45,650 nucleotides of DNA from Nocardia wallacei (lineage in GTDB: Bacteria; Actinomycetota; Actinomycetes; Mycobacteriales; Mycobacteriaceae): positions 1 through 45,650 of the forward strand of contig NZ_JARWQD010000385.1 of assembly GCF_029869545.1 (NCBI RefSeq), in the 5' to 3' direction. Shown in pieces: positions 32,761-40,306 of this stretch (the first letter of the stretch is position 1; each line of letters starts with the position of its first letter). The translations under genes were made by a program, and so were the position numbers. The notes under the pieces are model-generated. The model was not told the origin of the DNA and ran no database searches. It worked only from the letters and a program-made list of their open reading frames with translations.

Positions 32761-33432
32761 TCAACTCACTTGTCGGCTAACCGAACCATTCTCCGCCGCA
32801 ACGATTTCCGGCAATTCCGTCAGTTCGCGAATCTTCCAATCGGACAGATCCGCAACCTCTTGCTTGTCCCGAAGGATCCACCCCCACGGGCCACGCTGAA
32901 TGTAGGCAGTCCGTATGCCAGCCTTCTTCGCGGGCGCAACATCGTTGTCGATGCGATCACCGACATACACGATCTCCTCCGCACGACACGGCGCCACCTC
33001 AACCACCTTCGCGAAGAACTCAGCCGACGGCTTCTCGACACCCCAGTCATCCGATGTGGCGATGAAGTCCGTGGGGAGCTTCAAGCTCCGAAGGATCCGC
33101 CCAGACCGAACTGTCTGGTTGCCGACGACACCCACCCATACACCCATGCCCTGCAACTTGGACAACGCGGGCCGAACATCGTCGTAGAGATCTCCCTCAC
33201 CATATGACTCCGGCTTACCCGCATCGACTCGAGCTTGCCGCTCACGAGGGAGGTCGAAGCCCGGTTGGAACACCTGGAATGCCTCCCAGTAGTCGTGTCC
33301 GGACTCGATGACCGCACCGAACACGGCAGAAAACGTATGCCGTGGAGCGCCTAACCAGTCCGCCCACGACCCATACTCCCGACTCTCGTCCACCAACGTC
33401 TCACCGACGTCGAACACGATAGCTTGGATCAT
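32761..33432 (-). CDS. HAD-superfamily hydrolase
   Basis: About 223 aa. Motif I is VFDVGETLVDES (note Gly-Glu in place of the usual DxDGT run), motif II region is GVVGNQT, motif III is GVEKPSAEFF, and motif IV is YVGDRIDNDVAPAKKAG. A helical cap of the beta-phosphoglucomutase/haloacid type lies between motifs I and II. The substrate is not evident. ATG 33432 overlaps the TGA of the upstream 69-aa ORF; GTG 33462 would add ten residues. Shine-Dalgarno GGAGG is unusually close to the ATG, which fits coupling. Confidence 0.85.
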   Translation of the reverse strand: MIQAIVFDVGETLVDESREYGSWADWLGAPRHTFSAVFGAVIESGHDYWEAFQVFQPGFDLPRERQARVDAGKPESYGEGDLYDDVRPALSKLQGMGVWVGVVGNQTVRSGRILRSLKLPTDFIATSDDWGVEKPSAEFFAKVVEVAPCRAEEIVYVGDRIDNDVAPAKKAGIRTAYIQRGPWGWILRDKQEVADLSDWKIRELTELPEIVAAENGSVSRQVS

Positions 33433-33638
33433 TCCTCCAACCGTAGCTGCATCGGTCGACACCCACTCTGCGGAAAGCCCACGTACACGCTCAGTTCTGT
33501 GCTGATCACCAGCAGAGGCTTATCGCACATCCCGGCCTCGTAATCGAGCCGATAGAACAGGCGATGATGCGTGCGACCGACCCATCGCAGCGCGGTTCGA
33601 ACCATCCGGTCATGTTCCCGTGCATCATCTCCCAGCAA
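33429..33638 (-). CDS. small hypothetical protein coupled to the HAD hydrolase
   Basis: Up to 69 aa (TTG 33638), or 58 aa from ATG 33605. It contains WVGRTHHRLFYRLDYEAGMC and ends SGCRPMQLRLEE. Its stop overlaps the HAD ATG (ATGA), the same coupling style used elsewhere here. Third positions are only moderately GC-rich. It has several His, Tyr and Cys residues but no recognised family. It could be real or a relic. Confidence 0.4.
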   Translation of the reverse strand: MLGDDAREHDRMVRTALRWVGRTHHRLFYRLDYEAGMCDKPLLVISTELSVYVGFPQSGCRPMQLRLEE

Positions 33639-33689
33639 CCCCCCCGCGAATCGTTGGGCGGAGTTTGACTACGGCGATCAGTCGTGCAG

Positions 33690-34133
33690 CAAACTTCGCA
33701 CGGAGGTGTGCACAGAAGGCCACACATGACGGAGCGGCGACCAGGCTTGCGCCCGTGGGCAATCTGGGCCGGTTTCGGTACAGCGGGTCCCCCCGCAGCG
33801 AAGTCTGTATGGTGGTTCTGTTCACAACCAGGAACCAGGAACGAGGGCGACTGGCCTGACCAACTCGACCTTCAAACCGGGTTCTTCACCTACTACGGCG
33901 ACGACCGGAAGCCCGTGCAGCCAGACCTCCACGACGGTCCACGTTCCACCAACGTTCCGCGTTGCGACGCCTTCGGCGCCACACGCGTCCGAGGCCGAGC
34001 GCTTGAAAGTGCCGACCGAGAGGCGGCCACCGGTTGCTCCGTATGTCTCCAAACCCAACCGGGATTCAGGATCATCAGCAGTTGCCAGGACCGGTACAGT
34101 CAACCAGAGGCGCCTGCCGTCCCGGATAGTTAG
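33690..34133 (+). pseudogene. frameshifted remnant resembling the N-terminus of a modification-dependent restriction endonuclease
   Basis: One frame reads LAPVGNLGRFRYSGSPRSEV then VVLFTT, and continues in another frame as NEGDWPDQLDLQTGFFTYYG then DDRKPVQPDLHDGPRSTN. Joined, this resembles the N-terminal domain of AspBHI-type restriction enzymes (VGNQGGFRY ... DWPDxLDxxTGxFTYYGD), recalled from memory. The break falls in a tandem heptamer, AACCAGG x2 plus AACGAGG (33826-33846). Removing one heptamer restores the frame exactly. Downstream of about 33970 no frame resembles the family, and the nuclease part is missing. It lies directly upstream of the AIPR gene. Confidence 0.5.
33826..33846 (+). 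repeat. tandem heptanucleotide at the frameshift
   Basis: AACCAGG at 33826-33832 and 33833-33839, then AACGAGG at 33840-33846. Loss or gain of one unit shifts the reading frame of the restriction-enzyme-like remnant by 7 bp. Confidence 0.85.
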
Positions 34134-34174
34134 TGTCACTCAGTATCACCTTGCAGCGGCCAATAGGAGGACGG

Positions 34175-35959
34175 GTGCACACCCTGACCAGCAAGCGCGT
34201 CACAAAATTTGGTCGCGATTTCGGTTTTGAGGGTACAGAAGCAGATTTGTTCGAGCGCTACGTCGCCGCGAACTACCTCTTCCAATACCTTCGCGACGAT
34301 GTAGATTCCATCGAACGGTCCGTTCTTGGCGGTGGTAGCGATGAGGGTATCGACATCGGTACAGTGATCGTGAACGGACGGGCCGTGTTTGAACCAGAAG
34401 AAGTCGACGACCTGATATCTGAGCAAACGACAAACTCTGCCAAAGTGATCTTCATTCAGGCTAAGACAAGTGAATCATATGACTCCAAGCTGATCGCCAA
34501 ATTCCTACACGGAGTCGAGGCCGTCACTAAATATGCAATGAAGCCGGGAACTGTTAAACTTCCCCCTCGGCTAGTCGATCTGGCTAGTTTAATCGACAGA
34601 ATCGCCGAGAGCGGTGACAAGTTCCAGGATAGCAGAATTCCATGTGAGCTTTACTACGTTACAACGAGCTCTCATACAGGAAAGAGCGTGCAATCAGAGC
34701 TTCAGATTACAGAAGCCCTCAACAGAATTCGCAATATTGGTGCCTACTCCGAAGGCTTGAAACTTCGAACTCACGGGCATGAAGAGCTCGCTACCAAGCA
34801 GAAGGAACGCTTCGGACCTCAAAACATCATGTTCAACTTTGAGAAGCGTCAGACAATCCCGGCCACTGATAGCGTTAGTGAGGCCTACATAGGCCTGATC
34901 TCGGCGACCGAGCTGATGAGACTCCTAAAAGATGAGTCAGGCGATATTAGGCCAGGAATATTTGATGACAATGTGCGCCTAGATCTCGGCCCACACAATC
35001 CGGTGAATAGCAGGATTATGGGCACACTCCGATCTTCAGAGCGTGAGCATTTCCCATTTCTAAATAATGGCCTAACAATCATTGCAACCGAACTACGCGG
35101 CCTCGGAGATCGCTTTTTCATTTCCGGTTACCAAATTGTGAATGGCGGTCAGACCAGCCATCAGTTGCTCCGTTGGTCTGAGTCCGATGACGTGAGCAAC
35201 GAGTCGACGCTGCTGGATGACCTGTGGATTCCAGTTAAGATCGTCAGCTCCAATGATTCCGGTGTTCGAACCAGCGTCGCGATCGCAACCAACCTTCAGA
35301 CCGCGATAGGCTTGACCGATATCCAGGCGAGTTCGCAAATCGCGAAGGATGTCGAAGAGTACTTCACACAATCCGGGATAGACGGCCTCCGCTATGAACG
35401 ACAGAACCGAGGCGCGGCACTTGAATTCGCTCGCACGCGTGTTGTGACAACCCCAGAGCTCAACCGAGCCGTTGCTGCCACGCTATTCGGCGAGTCATCC
35501 CGTGCGATCGGATCCCCGAAGGATCTTGAGGCCGAAGGGTCATTCGTCTGGGGCGAATACCCCGTGGAGACCTACTACTACGCCGCCTGGATCATCTACC
35601 GGATCGACAGGTACTTCGCGCGAACACCCGAGTCCGCTACCCTTAAGGCTGCAAAGTATCACATTGCGATGGCTGTATCAGTCTTGGTGAATCCTGGGTT
35701 CGTACAGATCTTTGAGGATACTGACATCGAGGGAACAAGCAAGTCACTCAAGAAAACCAAGACTCTCAATTTTCGCGTGTCGGACAAGGCTCTGTCCGAG
35801 CAGATCGAAGACGCTATCGTTACCGCCGTACAACTTGCCGCTAGTACGTTCGCGACTCCCCTTTCTGAGGGACGAAGCCTTCGTAAGGATGACGTACGAA
35901 GTAGGCGGAGCCAAGAGACGATGCTAGAAAAGGCCAAGAACGCACCCCGGAAACTCTAG
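34175..35959 (+). CDS. AIPR-family (abortive infection phage resistance) protein with nuclease-like N-terminus
   Basis: A 594-aa protein. The AIPR core at about residues 290-335 has FPFLNNGLTIIATEL and FISGYQIVNGGQTSHQL. The N-terminal domain has a restriction-enzyme-like order: a helix with FERYVAANYLF, then SDEGIDIGTVIV (D56, D60), then VIFIQAKTS (Q95, K97). That looks like a PD-(D/E)XK site with the Q-x-K variant. Predicted role: phage-triggered nuclease or abortive infection. GTG 34175 has the strong site AGGAGG 4-9 nt upstream; GTG 34133 would add 14 residues. Third codon positions are far less GC-rich than in flanking genes, which points to horizontal transfer. Confidence 0.85.
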   Translation: MHTLTSKRVTKFGRDFGFEGTEADLFERYVAANYLFQYLRDDVDSIERSVLGGGSDEGIDIGTVIVNGRAVFEPEEVDDLISEQTTNSAKVIFIQAKTSESYDSKLIAKFLHGVEAVTKYAMKPGTVKLPPRLVDLASLIDRIAESGDKFQDSRIPCELYYVTTSSHTGKSVQSELQITEALNRIRNIGAYSEGLKLRTHGHEELATKQKERFGPQNIMFNFEKRQTIPATDSVSEAYIGLISATELMRLLKDESGDIRPGIFDDNVRLDLGPHNPVNSRIMGTLRSSEREHFPFLNNGLTIIATELRGLGDRFFISGYQIVNGGQTSHQLLRWSESDDVSNESTLLDDLWIPVKIVSSNDSGVRTSVAIATNLQTAIGLTDIQASSQIAKDVEEYFTQSGIDGLRYERQNRGAALEFARTRVVTTPELNRAVAATLFGESSRAIGSPKDLEAEGSFVWGEYPVETYYYAAWIIYRIDRYFARTPESATLKAAKYHIAMAVSVLVNPGFVQIFEDTDIEGTSKSLKKTKTLNFRVSDKALSEQIEDAIVTAVQLAASTFATPLSEGRSLRKDDVRSRRSQETMLEKAKNAPRKL

Positions 35960-36010
35960 AACAAATTACTGGAGTTCTCCCGCTCTCGGTAGCCCTCTGG
36001 CGATCGTCCA

Positions 36011-36232
36011 ATGCGGAATGCAGCCGAGCCGGTGTACGAGCGGCTCGGCAGATTCGACGCCAACGCGTTGCTTCGACATGTTCTCGATTCTGACTTCCTT
36101 GTCGACGAGGTCACCTTCTCGTACCTTCCGCCCCAGCGGATCCCAACACTCGCAGTTGCCGCTTACGTGCTGACCGAACCGACCTTGGTGAAGCCCCGCC
36201 GACGCGCTGATTTACTTCTTCCCAGACGCTAA
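36011..36232 (+). CDS. short ORF, possible gene fragment
   Basis: 73 aa containing GRFDANALLRHVLDSDFLVD and YLPPQRIPTLAVAAYVLTEP. Third positions are moderately GC-rich. It has no good ribosome site, and its 5' end is crossed by a hairpin (36023-36049). Its last 21 bp overlap ychF antisense. It may be a relic left by insertion of the AIPR locus. Not recognised. Confidence 0.3.
   Translation: MRNAAEPVYERLGRFDANALLRHVLDSDFLVDEVTFSYLPPQRIPTLAVAAYVLTEPTLVKPRRRADLLLPRR
36023..36049 (+). terminator. hairpin downstream of the AIPR gene
   Basis: Perfect 9-bp arms GCCGAGCCG (36023-36031) and CGGCTCGGC (36041-36049) with a 9-nt loop. It has no T run. It is a likely terminator for the AIPR transcript, 63 nt after the stop. 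Confidence 0.5.
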
Positions 36233-37306
36233 TCCGCTGCGGAACTCGACTACGTCGCCGTCTGACATCACGTAGTCCTTGCCCTCCATGCGTACCTTGC
36301 CTGCCGCCTTGGCGGCGGGCATGGAGCCTGCTTCGATCAAATCGTCGTAGGCGACGATCTCGGCCTTGATGAAACCCCGTTCGAAGTCCGTGTGGATTAC
36401 GCCGGCGGCCTTGGGGGCCGTGTCGCCCTGGTGGATGGTCCAGGCTCGGGCTTCCTTGGGGCCTGCGGTGAGGTAGGTCTGGAGGCCCAGGGTGTGGAAG
36501 CCGGCGCGGGCCAGGGCGTGCAGGCCGGGTTCGGCCTGGCCGATGGATTCCAGGAGTTCGGCGGCGGACTCCTCGTCGAGTTCGAGGAGTTCGGCCTCGA
36601 CCTTGGCGTCGAGGAAGACCGAATCCGCCGGGGCCACAGCGGCTTTCAGCTCGGCCACGCGGGACTCGTCGGTCAGCACCGACTCGTCGGCGTTGAAGAC
36701 GTAGAGGAACGGCTTGATCGTCAGGAGCGAGAGTTCCCTGAGGTGGTCGGTGTCGAGCTTGTCGCGGACCGAGAACAGGGTCTTGCCCTCGTTGAGGATG
36801 TCCTGGGCCGCCTTCGCCGCCTCGAAGAACGGCTTGCGGTCCTTTTTGACCTTGGCTTCCTTCTCCAGCCGCGGGACGGCCTTCTCCAGGGTCTGCAGGT
36901 CGGCGAGGATCAGCTCGGTCTCGATCACCTCGATATCGGCGAGCGGATCGACCCGCCCGTCGACATGCACCACATCGTCGTCGGCGAAGACCCGCACCAC
37001 CTGGCAGATGGCGTCGGCCTCGCGGATGTTGGCCAGGAACTTGTTGCCCAGGCCCGCGCCCTCGGAGGCGCCCTTCACGATGCCCGCGATATCGACGAAC
37101 GACACGGTGGCGGGCAGGATCCGCGCGGACCCGAAGATCTCGGCGAGCTTGTCCAGCCGCGGATCGGGCAGCGGCACCACCCCGACGTTCGGCTCGATCG
37201 TGGCGAACGGGTAGTTCGCCGCCAGCACGTCGTTCTTGGTCAGCGCGTTGAACAGCGTCGACTTTCCGACGTTGGGCAGGCCGACGATACCGAGGGTGAG
37301 ACTCAC
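36212..37306 (-). CDS. ychF: redox/ribosome-associated GTPase/ATPase YchF (Ola1 family)
   Basis: A 364-aa protein. The P-loop is GLPNVGKST (residues 8-16). Next come NYPFATIEPNVG, the switch region DIAGIVKGASEGAGLGNKFL, the coiled-coil insert (VPRLEKEAKVKKDRK) and the C-terminal TGS-like domain (LQTYLTAGPKEARAWTIHQG). The NKxD specificity motif is replaced by NADE, the normal YchF state, which shifts preference to ATP. This conserved housekeeping gene marks the return to core chromosome. Start at ATG 37306. Confidence 0.97.
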   Translation of the reverse strand: MSLTLGIVGLPNVGKSTLFNALTKNDVLAANYPFATIEPNVGVVPLPDPRLDKLAEIFGSARILPATVSFVDIAGIVKGASEGAGLGNKFLANIREADAICQVVRVFADDDVVHVDGRVDPLADIEVIETELILADLQTLEKAVPRLEKEAKVKKDRKPFFEAAKAAQDILNEGKTLFSVRDKLDTDHLRELSLLTIKPFLYVFNADESVLTDESRVAELKAAVAPADSVFLDAKVEAELLELDEESAAELLESIGQAEPGLHALARAGFHTLGLQTYLTAGPKEARAWTIHQGDTAPKAAGVIHTDFERGFIKAEIVAYDDLIEAGSMPAAKAAGKVRMEGKDYVMSDGDVVEFRSGLASGKK

Positions 37307-37346
37307 GAGTAGTGCAGTCTACGCGCCGGGCACCCGCCGACGGCAT

Positions 37347-38903
37347 TCAGTCCAGGGTTGTCGTCTTCCACCACGCGAGGACGTCCTGCGGCTCGGACGA
37401 CGACTTCGGGCGGGAGTACATCAGGAATGCGGCGCGGTCGTCGGTGTCCAGGAAGACCGTGACGATGGCCTCGCCCCAGTACGACTTCACGCGGTAGTTG
37501 GTGTAGGAGCGGCCGTGGTTGGACTCGACGAAGCGTTTGCCGGAGTCCAGCAGTGCGACGACGGCCCGGACGTCGGCCGAGGATTTGTAGGCGTAGAACC
37601 GGAACGTCGGGTCCTTGTAGTCGCCGCCGCTCTCGCATTCCCACTGGGCGGTCCATTTGCCGAAGTTCAGGCCGTCGTCCTCGTCCGGCGGCCGGTCCGC
37701 GGGCTGAAAACTCTCGCACCGCGCCGCGCTGAAACCCTCCTTGCGCTTGGTGTCGACGGGGACCATTTTCGGGAACGCCTGCCAGATCGCCGCGTGATCA
37801 CCGGTCGAGGTCTGGTCACGATCTCCGGAAACCCCTTGGGAATAAAGGATTCCGGTGACCGCGAGCACCACAACGACTGCGGCAGCAACGATTCCGGCGA
37901 ACAGCCGCCGACGAGAACGGGCGGGTGCCTGCGGTGGCACGGGCAGCGCGCCGACCGCGGGAGCGGACGGTGGCACGGGCCGCGCGCCGACGGTGGGATC
38001 GGTGGCGAACGGATGCCGCACGGTGCCGGGCGTATTCAGCGGCGTCGTCACGGTCGTATCCGGCATCCGCCCGTCCGCCAGGGCCCGTCGCGCGGCGGCC
38101 GCGAAATCCGCGCAGGTGCCGAACCGGTCCTGTGGCCGTTTGGCCATCGCCCGGGCCAGCACCCGGTCCACCGCAGGCGGCAGATCGGGCCGGATCGAGC
38201 TGAGGCTGGGTGGCGTGTCGTAGAGGTGGCCCTGCATCACCATCGCGGGATGTTCCGCCTCGTAGGGGCCCGAGCCGGTCAGCAACCGAAACAGCGTGCA
38301 GGCCAAGGAATATTGATCCGCCCGGGGATCCAGCGGTTCGCCGGACAGCTGTTCCGGCGACGCGTAGGCCAGGGTCGCGGTGAAGGTTCCCGTGCGGGTC
38401 AGGTGCCCGGCGTCGTCGCGCAGGCGCGCAATCCCGAAGTCGGTCAACAGGACTCGCTCGGGACGGCCGTTGGACGACTGCTCCAGCAGAATGTTCGCCG
38501 GCTTGACGTCGCGGTGCAGCACGCCCCGGCTGTGCGCGTGGTCGAGCGCCTCGGCGACCTCGGCGACGATGCGCACCGCGCGCTCCGGCGGCATCTCCTG
38601 CCCCGGAACGGCGGCCGCGTCCCGGCCCTCCACGTACTGCATGGAGATCCACAGCTGCTCGCCCACTGCGCCGCGGTCGTAGATCGCCACGATATTCGGA
38701 TGATCCAGCCGCGCAAAGAGATCGGCCTCCCGATCGAATCGGGCCCGGCTCTCCGCATCCGAGAACAGTTCGCGATTCAGCACTTTCAGCGCGGTCCGGC
38801 GCGGTAGCCGCGGATGCTTCGCCAGGAACACCGAGCCCATTCCACCGCGGCCGAGCTCGCGCTCGATCACATAGTCGGCGAAGATCTCACCGCTACGAAG
38901 CAT
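37347..38903 (-). CDS. transmembrane Ser/Thr protein kinase (PknB-like) with extracytoplasmic domain
   Basis: About 518 aa. The kinase domain (about residues 11-270) has the Gly loop LGRGGMGSVF, ATP Lys40 in TALKVL, HRDVKPANILL, DFG, and an activation loop with phospho-acceptor threonines (LTRTGTFTATLAYASPEQ). A Pro-rich juxtamembrane linker leads to one TM helix (about 333-355, GIVAAAVVVVLAVTGILY). A C-terminal extracytoplasmic domain of about 150 aa carries two cysteines (ARCESF and WECESG). It has no PASTA repeats, so the sensor is of another type. ATG 38903 fits kinase length; upstream in-frame codons look non-coding. Confidence 0.92.
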   Translation of the reverse strand: MLRSGEIFADYVIERELGRGGMGSVFLAKHPRLPRRTALKVLNRELFSDAESRARFDREADLFARLDHPNIVAIYDRGAVGEQLWISMQYVEGRDAAAVPGQEMPPERAVRIVAEVAEALDHAHSRGVLHRDVKPANILLEQSSNGRPERVLLTDFGIARLRDDAGHLTRTGTFTATLAYASPEQLSGEPLDPRADQYSLACTLFRLLTGSGPYEAEHPAMVMQGHLYDTPPSLSSIRPDLPPAVDRVLARAMAKRPQDRFGTCADFAAAARRALADGRMPDTTVTTPLNTPGTVRHPFATDPTVGARPVPPSAPAVGALPVPPQAPARSRRRLFAGIVAAAVVVVLAVTGILYSQGVSGDRDQTSTGDHAAIWQAFPKMVPVDTKRKEGFSAARCESFQPADRPPDEDDGLNFGKWTAQWECESGGDYKDPTFRFYAYKSSADVRAVVALLDSGKRFVESNHGRSYTNYRVKSYWGEAIVTVFLDTDDRAAFLMYSRPKSSSEPQDVLAWWKTTTLD

Positions 38904-39020
38904 CTTCCACTCCCACACCGAACAGCATCCGGCGCGACCGTCCAGGGTTCGCGCCCGTAGCGGACAACATAGCCGCTCTCGCCGATTCACCCGAGTCGCC
39001 GCTACATCGCGGCAGCGAAA

Positions 39021-39485
39021 TCACACCACGTTGGTGTTCTGCAACGCCGCGAACCACCAGGCACCGTCCCTGCGGACCACGACGGCGGTGCCGTGATTGC
39101 TGAAGTCTCCCTGCGGGGTCGTGGTGCGCTGCCGCATGTGGACGACGGCGGTGTCCGGGCCGAGGGCGTGCGCGCCCACCACGTGGATGCGGGTCGTCCA
39201 GTCGGCGACAGGCCCGCGCAACCGGGCCGTGTGGTAGGCGAACAGTTCGTCCCAGCCCCGCAGTGTCGTGCCGTCGGGCACGATCACCACGGCGTCGCGG
39301 GTGAACCGGCCGTCGAGCACCGCCGCATCCTTGTCGTTGAATCCGGTCTCGATCGACGCGACGAGTTCTTCCAGCTCACGTAGCTGCTGCTCGGTCACCG
39401 GCGGGCCGTAAGCGGCGGGACGGATCGACGCAGCGGCCTCGTTCCGTTCCTCGGTCGCGGCCGTCCCCAATTCGGAATTGCTCAT
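39021..39485 (-). CDS. SgcJ/EcaC family (SnoaL/DUF4440-like) protein
   Basis: A 154-aa alpha+beta-barrel protein. The core starts LEELVASIETGFNDKDAAVL and includes FTRDAVVIVPDGTTLRGWDE, then HMRQRTTTPQGDFSNHGTAV and WWFAALQNTNVV at the end. Members are small ligand-binding or isomerase-like enzymes, and the role is not predictable. A -10-like TAGCGT lies 8 nt before ATG 39485, so the transcript may be leaderless. Confidence 0.88.
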   Translation of the reverse strand: MSNSELGTAATEERNEAAASIRPAAYGPPVTEQQLRELEELVASIETGFNDKDAAVLDGRFTRDAVVIVPDGTTLRGWDELFAYHTARLRGPVADWTTRIHVVGAHALGPDTAVVHMRQRTTTPQGDFSNHGTAVVVRRDGAWWFAALQNTNVV

Positions 39486-39636
39486 GGTTGTGAACGCTAG
39501 AGCCGCGTGTTCTGCCGCCGCCTCTGTCGAACTACCGGGTTGCCGATCGCGGCGATCCGGAGCAGTGCGAGTCCTGTTCGCCCGCCGGTATCGAAAAATT
39601 CACGGTCGGACCAGGTGGCGGCAGTACGCTGCGGCC

Positions 39637-40071
39637 GTGCCCATGGAATCCGACGGCGAGTACCGCGCGCGTGTCGACGCCGCGCTCCGGGTGGAGCTGC
39701 AGCGAGCACTCGGCGCAGAGCTGATCGATGCCGCCGACCCGTCCGCCGGGGTGCGGTTTCCCGTGCGCGGCCTGGCGGCGACTCCCGCCGGAACCCTGCA
39801 CGCCGGGGCGCTCAACGCGATCGCCGAACTCGCCGGATACCTCGCCGTGGCACCGACGCTCGGCCCGGGCGAACATGCCGTCACGCACGCCATCGCCACG
39901 CAACTCATCCGGGCGGCCCCGCGCGACGCCTGGGTGCACGTCTACGGCGCGCTGGCGAAACGGGGCCGCACCCTGGCCTTCGTGACCGCGACGGCGACGC
40001 TGGACGGCCCCGACTCACCCGTGATCGCCACGAGCCAGATCACCAAGTCCATCGTCGCCGACGGCGCCTGA
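39637..40071 (+). CDS. hotdog-fold thioesterase-like protein (PaaI/DUF4442 type)
   Basis: A 144-aa protein with the hotdog pattern: RFPVRGLAATPAGTLHAGAL, the long helix NAIAELAGYLAVAPTL, then THAIATQLIRAAPRDAWVHV and AKRGRTLAFVTATATLDG. PaaI-type enzymes hydrolyse acyl-CoA. The typical Gly-Ala-helix is present, while a catalytic Asp/Glu pair is less clear (Glu in the NAIAELAG helix). A TACGCT hexamer (39625-39630) lies 6 nt before GTG 39637, which supports a leaderless start; ATG 39643 is two codons inside. Confidence 0.8.
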   Translation: MPMESDGEYRARVDAALRVELQRALGAELIDAADPSAGVRFPVRGLAATPAGTLHAGALNAIAELAGYLAVAPTLGPGEHAVTHAIATQLIRAAPRDAWVHVYGALAKRGRTLAFVTATATLDGPDSPVIATSQITKSIVADGA

Positions 40072-40103
40072 CCTTCCCCGGCGCGCTACCCGTGCACCGC
40101 CGA

Positions 40104-40270
40104 TCAACTTGCCGCGGTGGTCTGTCGGAGCACAGTGGCCAGCCGGGTGTAGTCGACGTCCCGGCCCTCCGTGATCGTCGCGGATTTGCGCTCGCCCTTG
40201 CCCATCGACCGCAGGAACCCTGCGCCCCGGCGATGTACTCGTCGATCTGTTGCACACCGTTGTCGGGCAT
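40104..40270 (-). pseudogene. short frameshifted ORF
   Basis: ATG 40270 opens MPDNGVQQIDEYIAGAQG. In another frame the same DNA continues GFLRSMGKGERKSATITEGR then DVDYTRLATVLRQTTAAS with a stop at 40104. The two parts look like one small protein split by an indel near 40215. The family is not recognised. A sequencing error would give the same picture. Confidence 0.35.
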
Positions 40271-40306
40271 CGCCGAACCTCCTCTGATCGGACGGGTCCG
40301 GGCCGC

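Noticed and set aside
33822..34139. 105-aa minus-strand frame opposite the restriction-like remnant
   Set aside because: No ribosome site and no recognisable features; the opposite strand carries the family-like motifs.
36111..37346. 411-aa minus-strand frame overlapping ychF
   Set aside because: Out-of-frame Arg/Gly/Pro-rich shadow of ychF.
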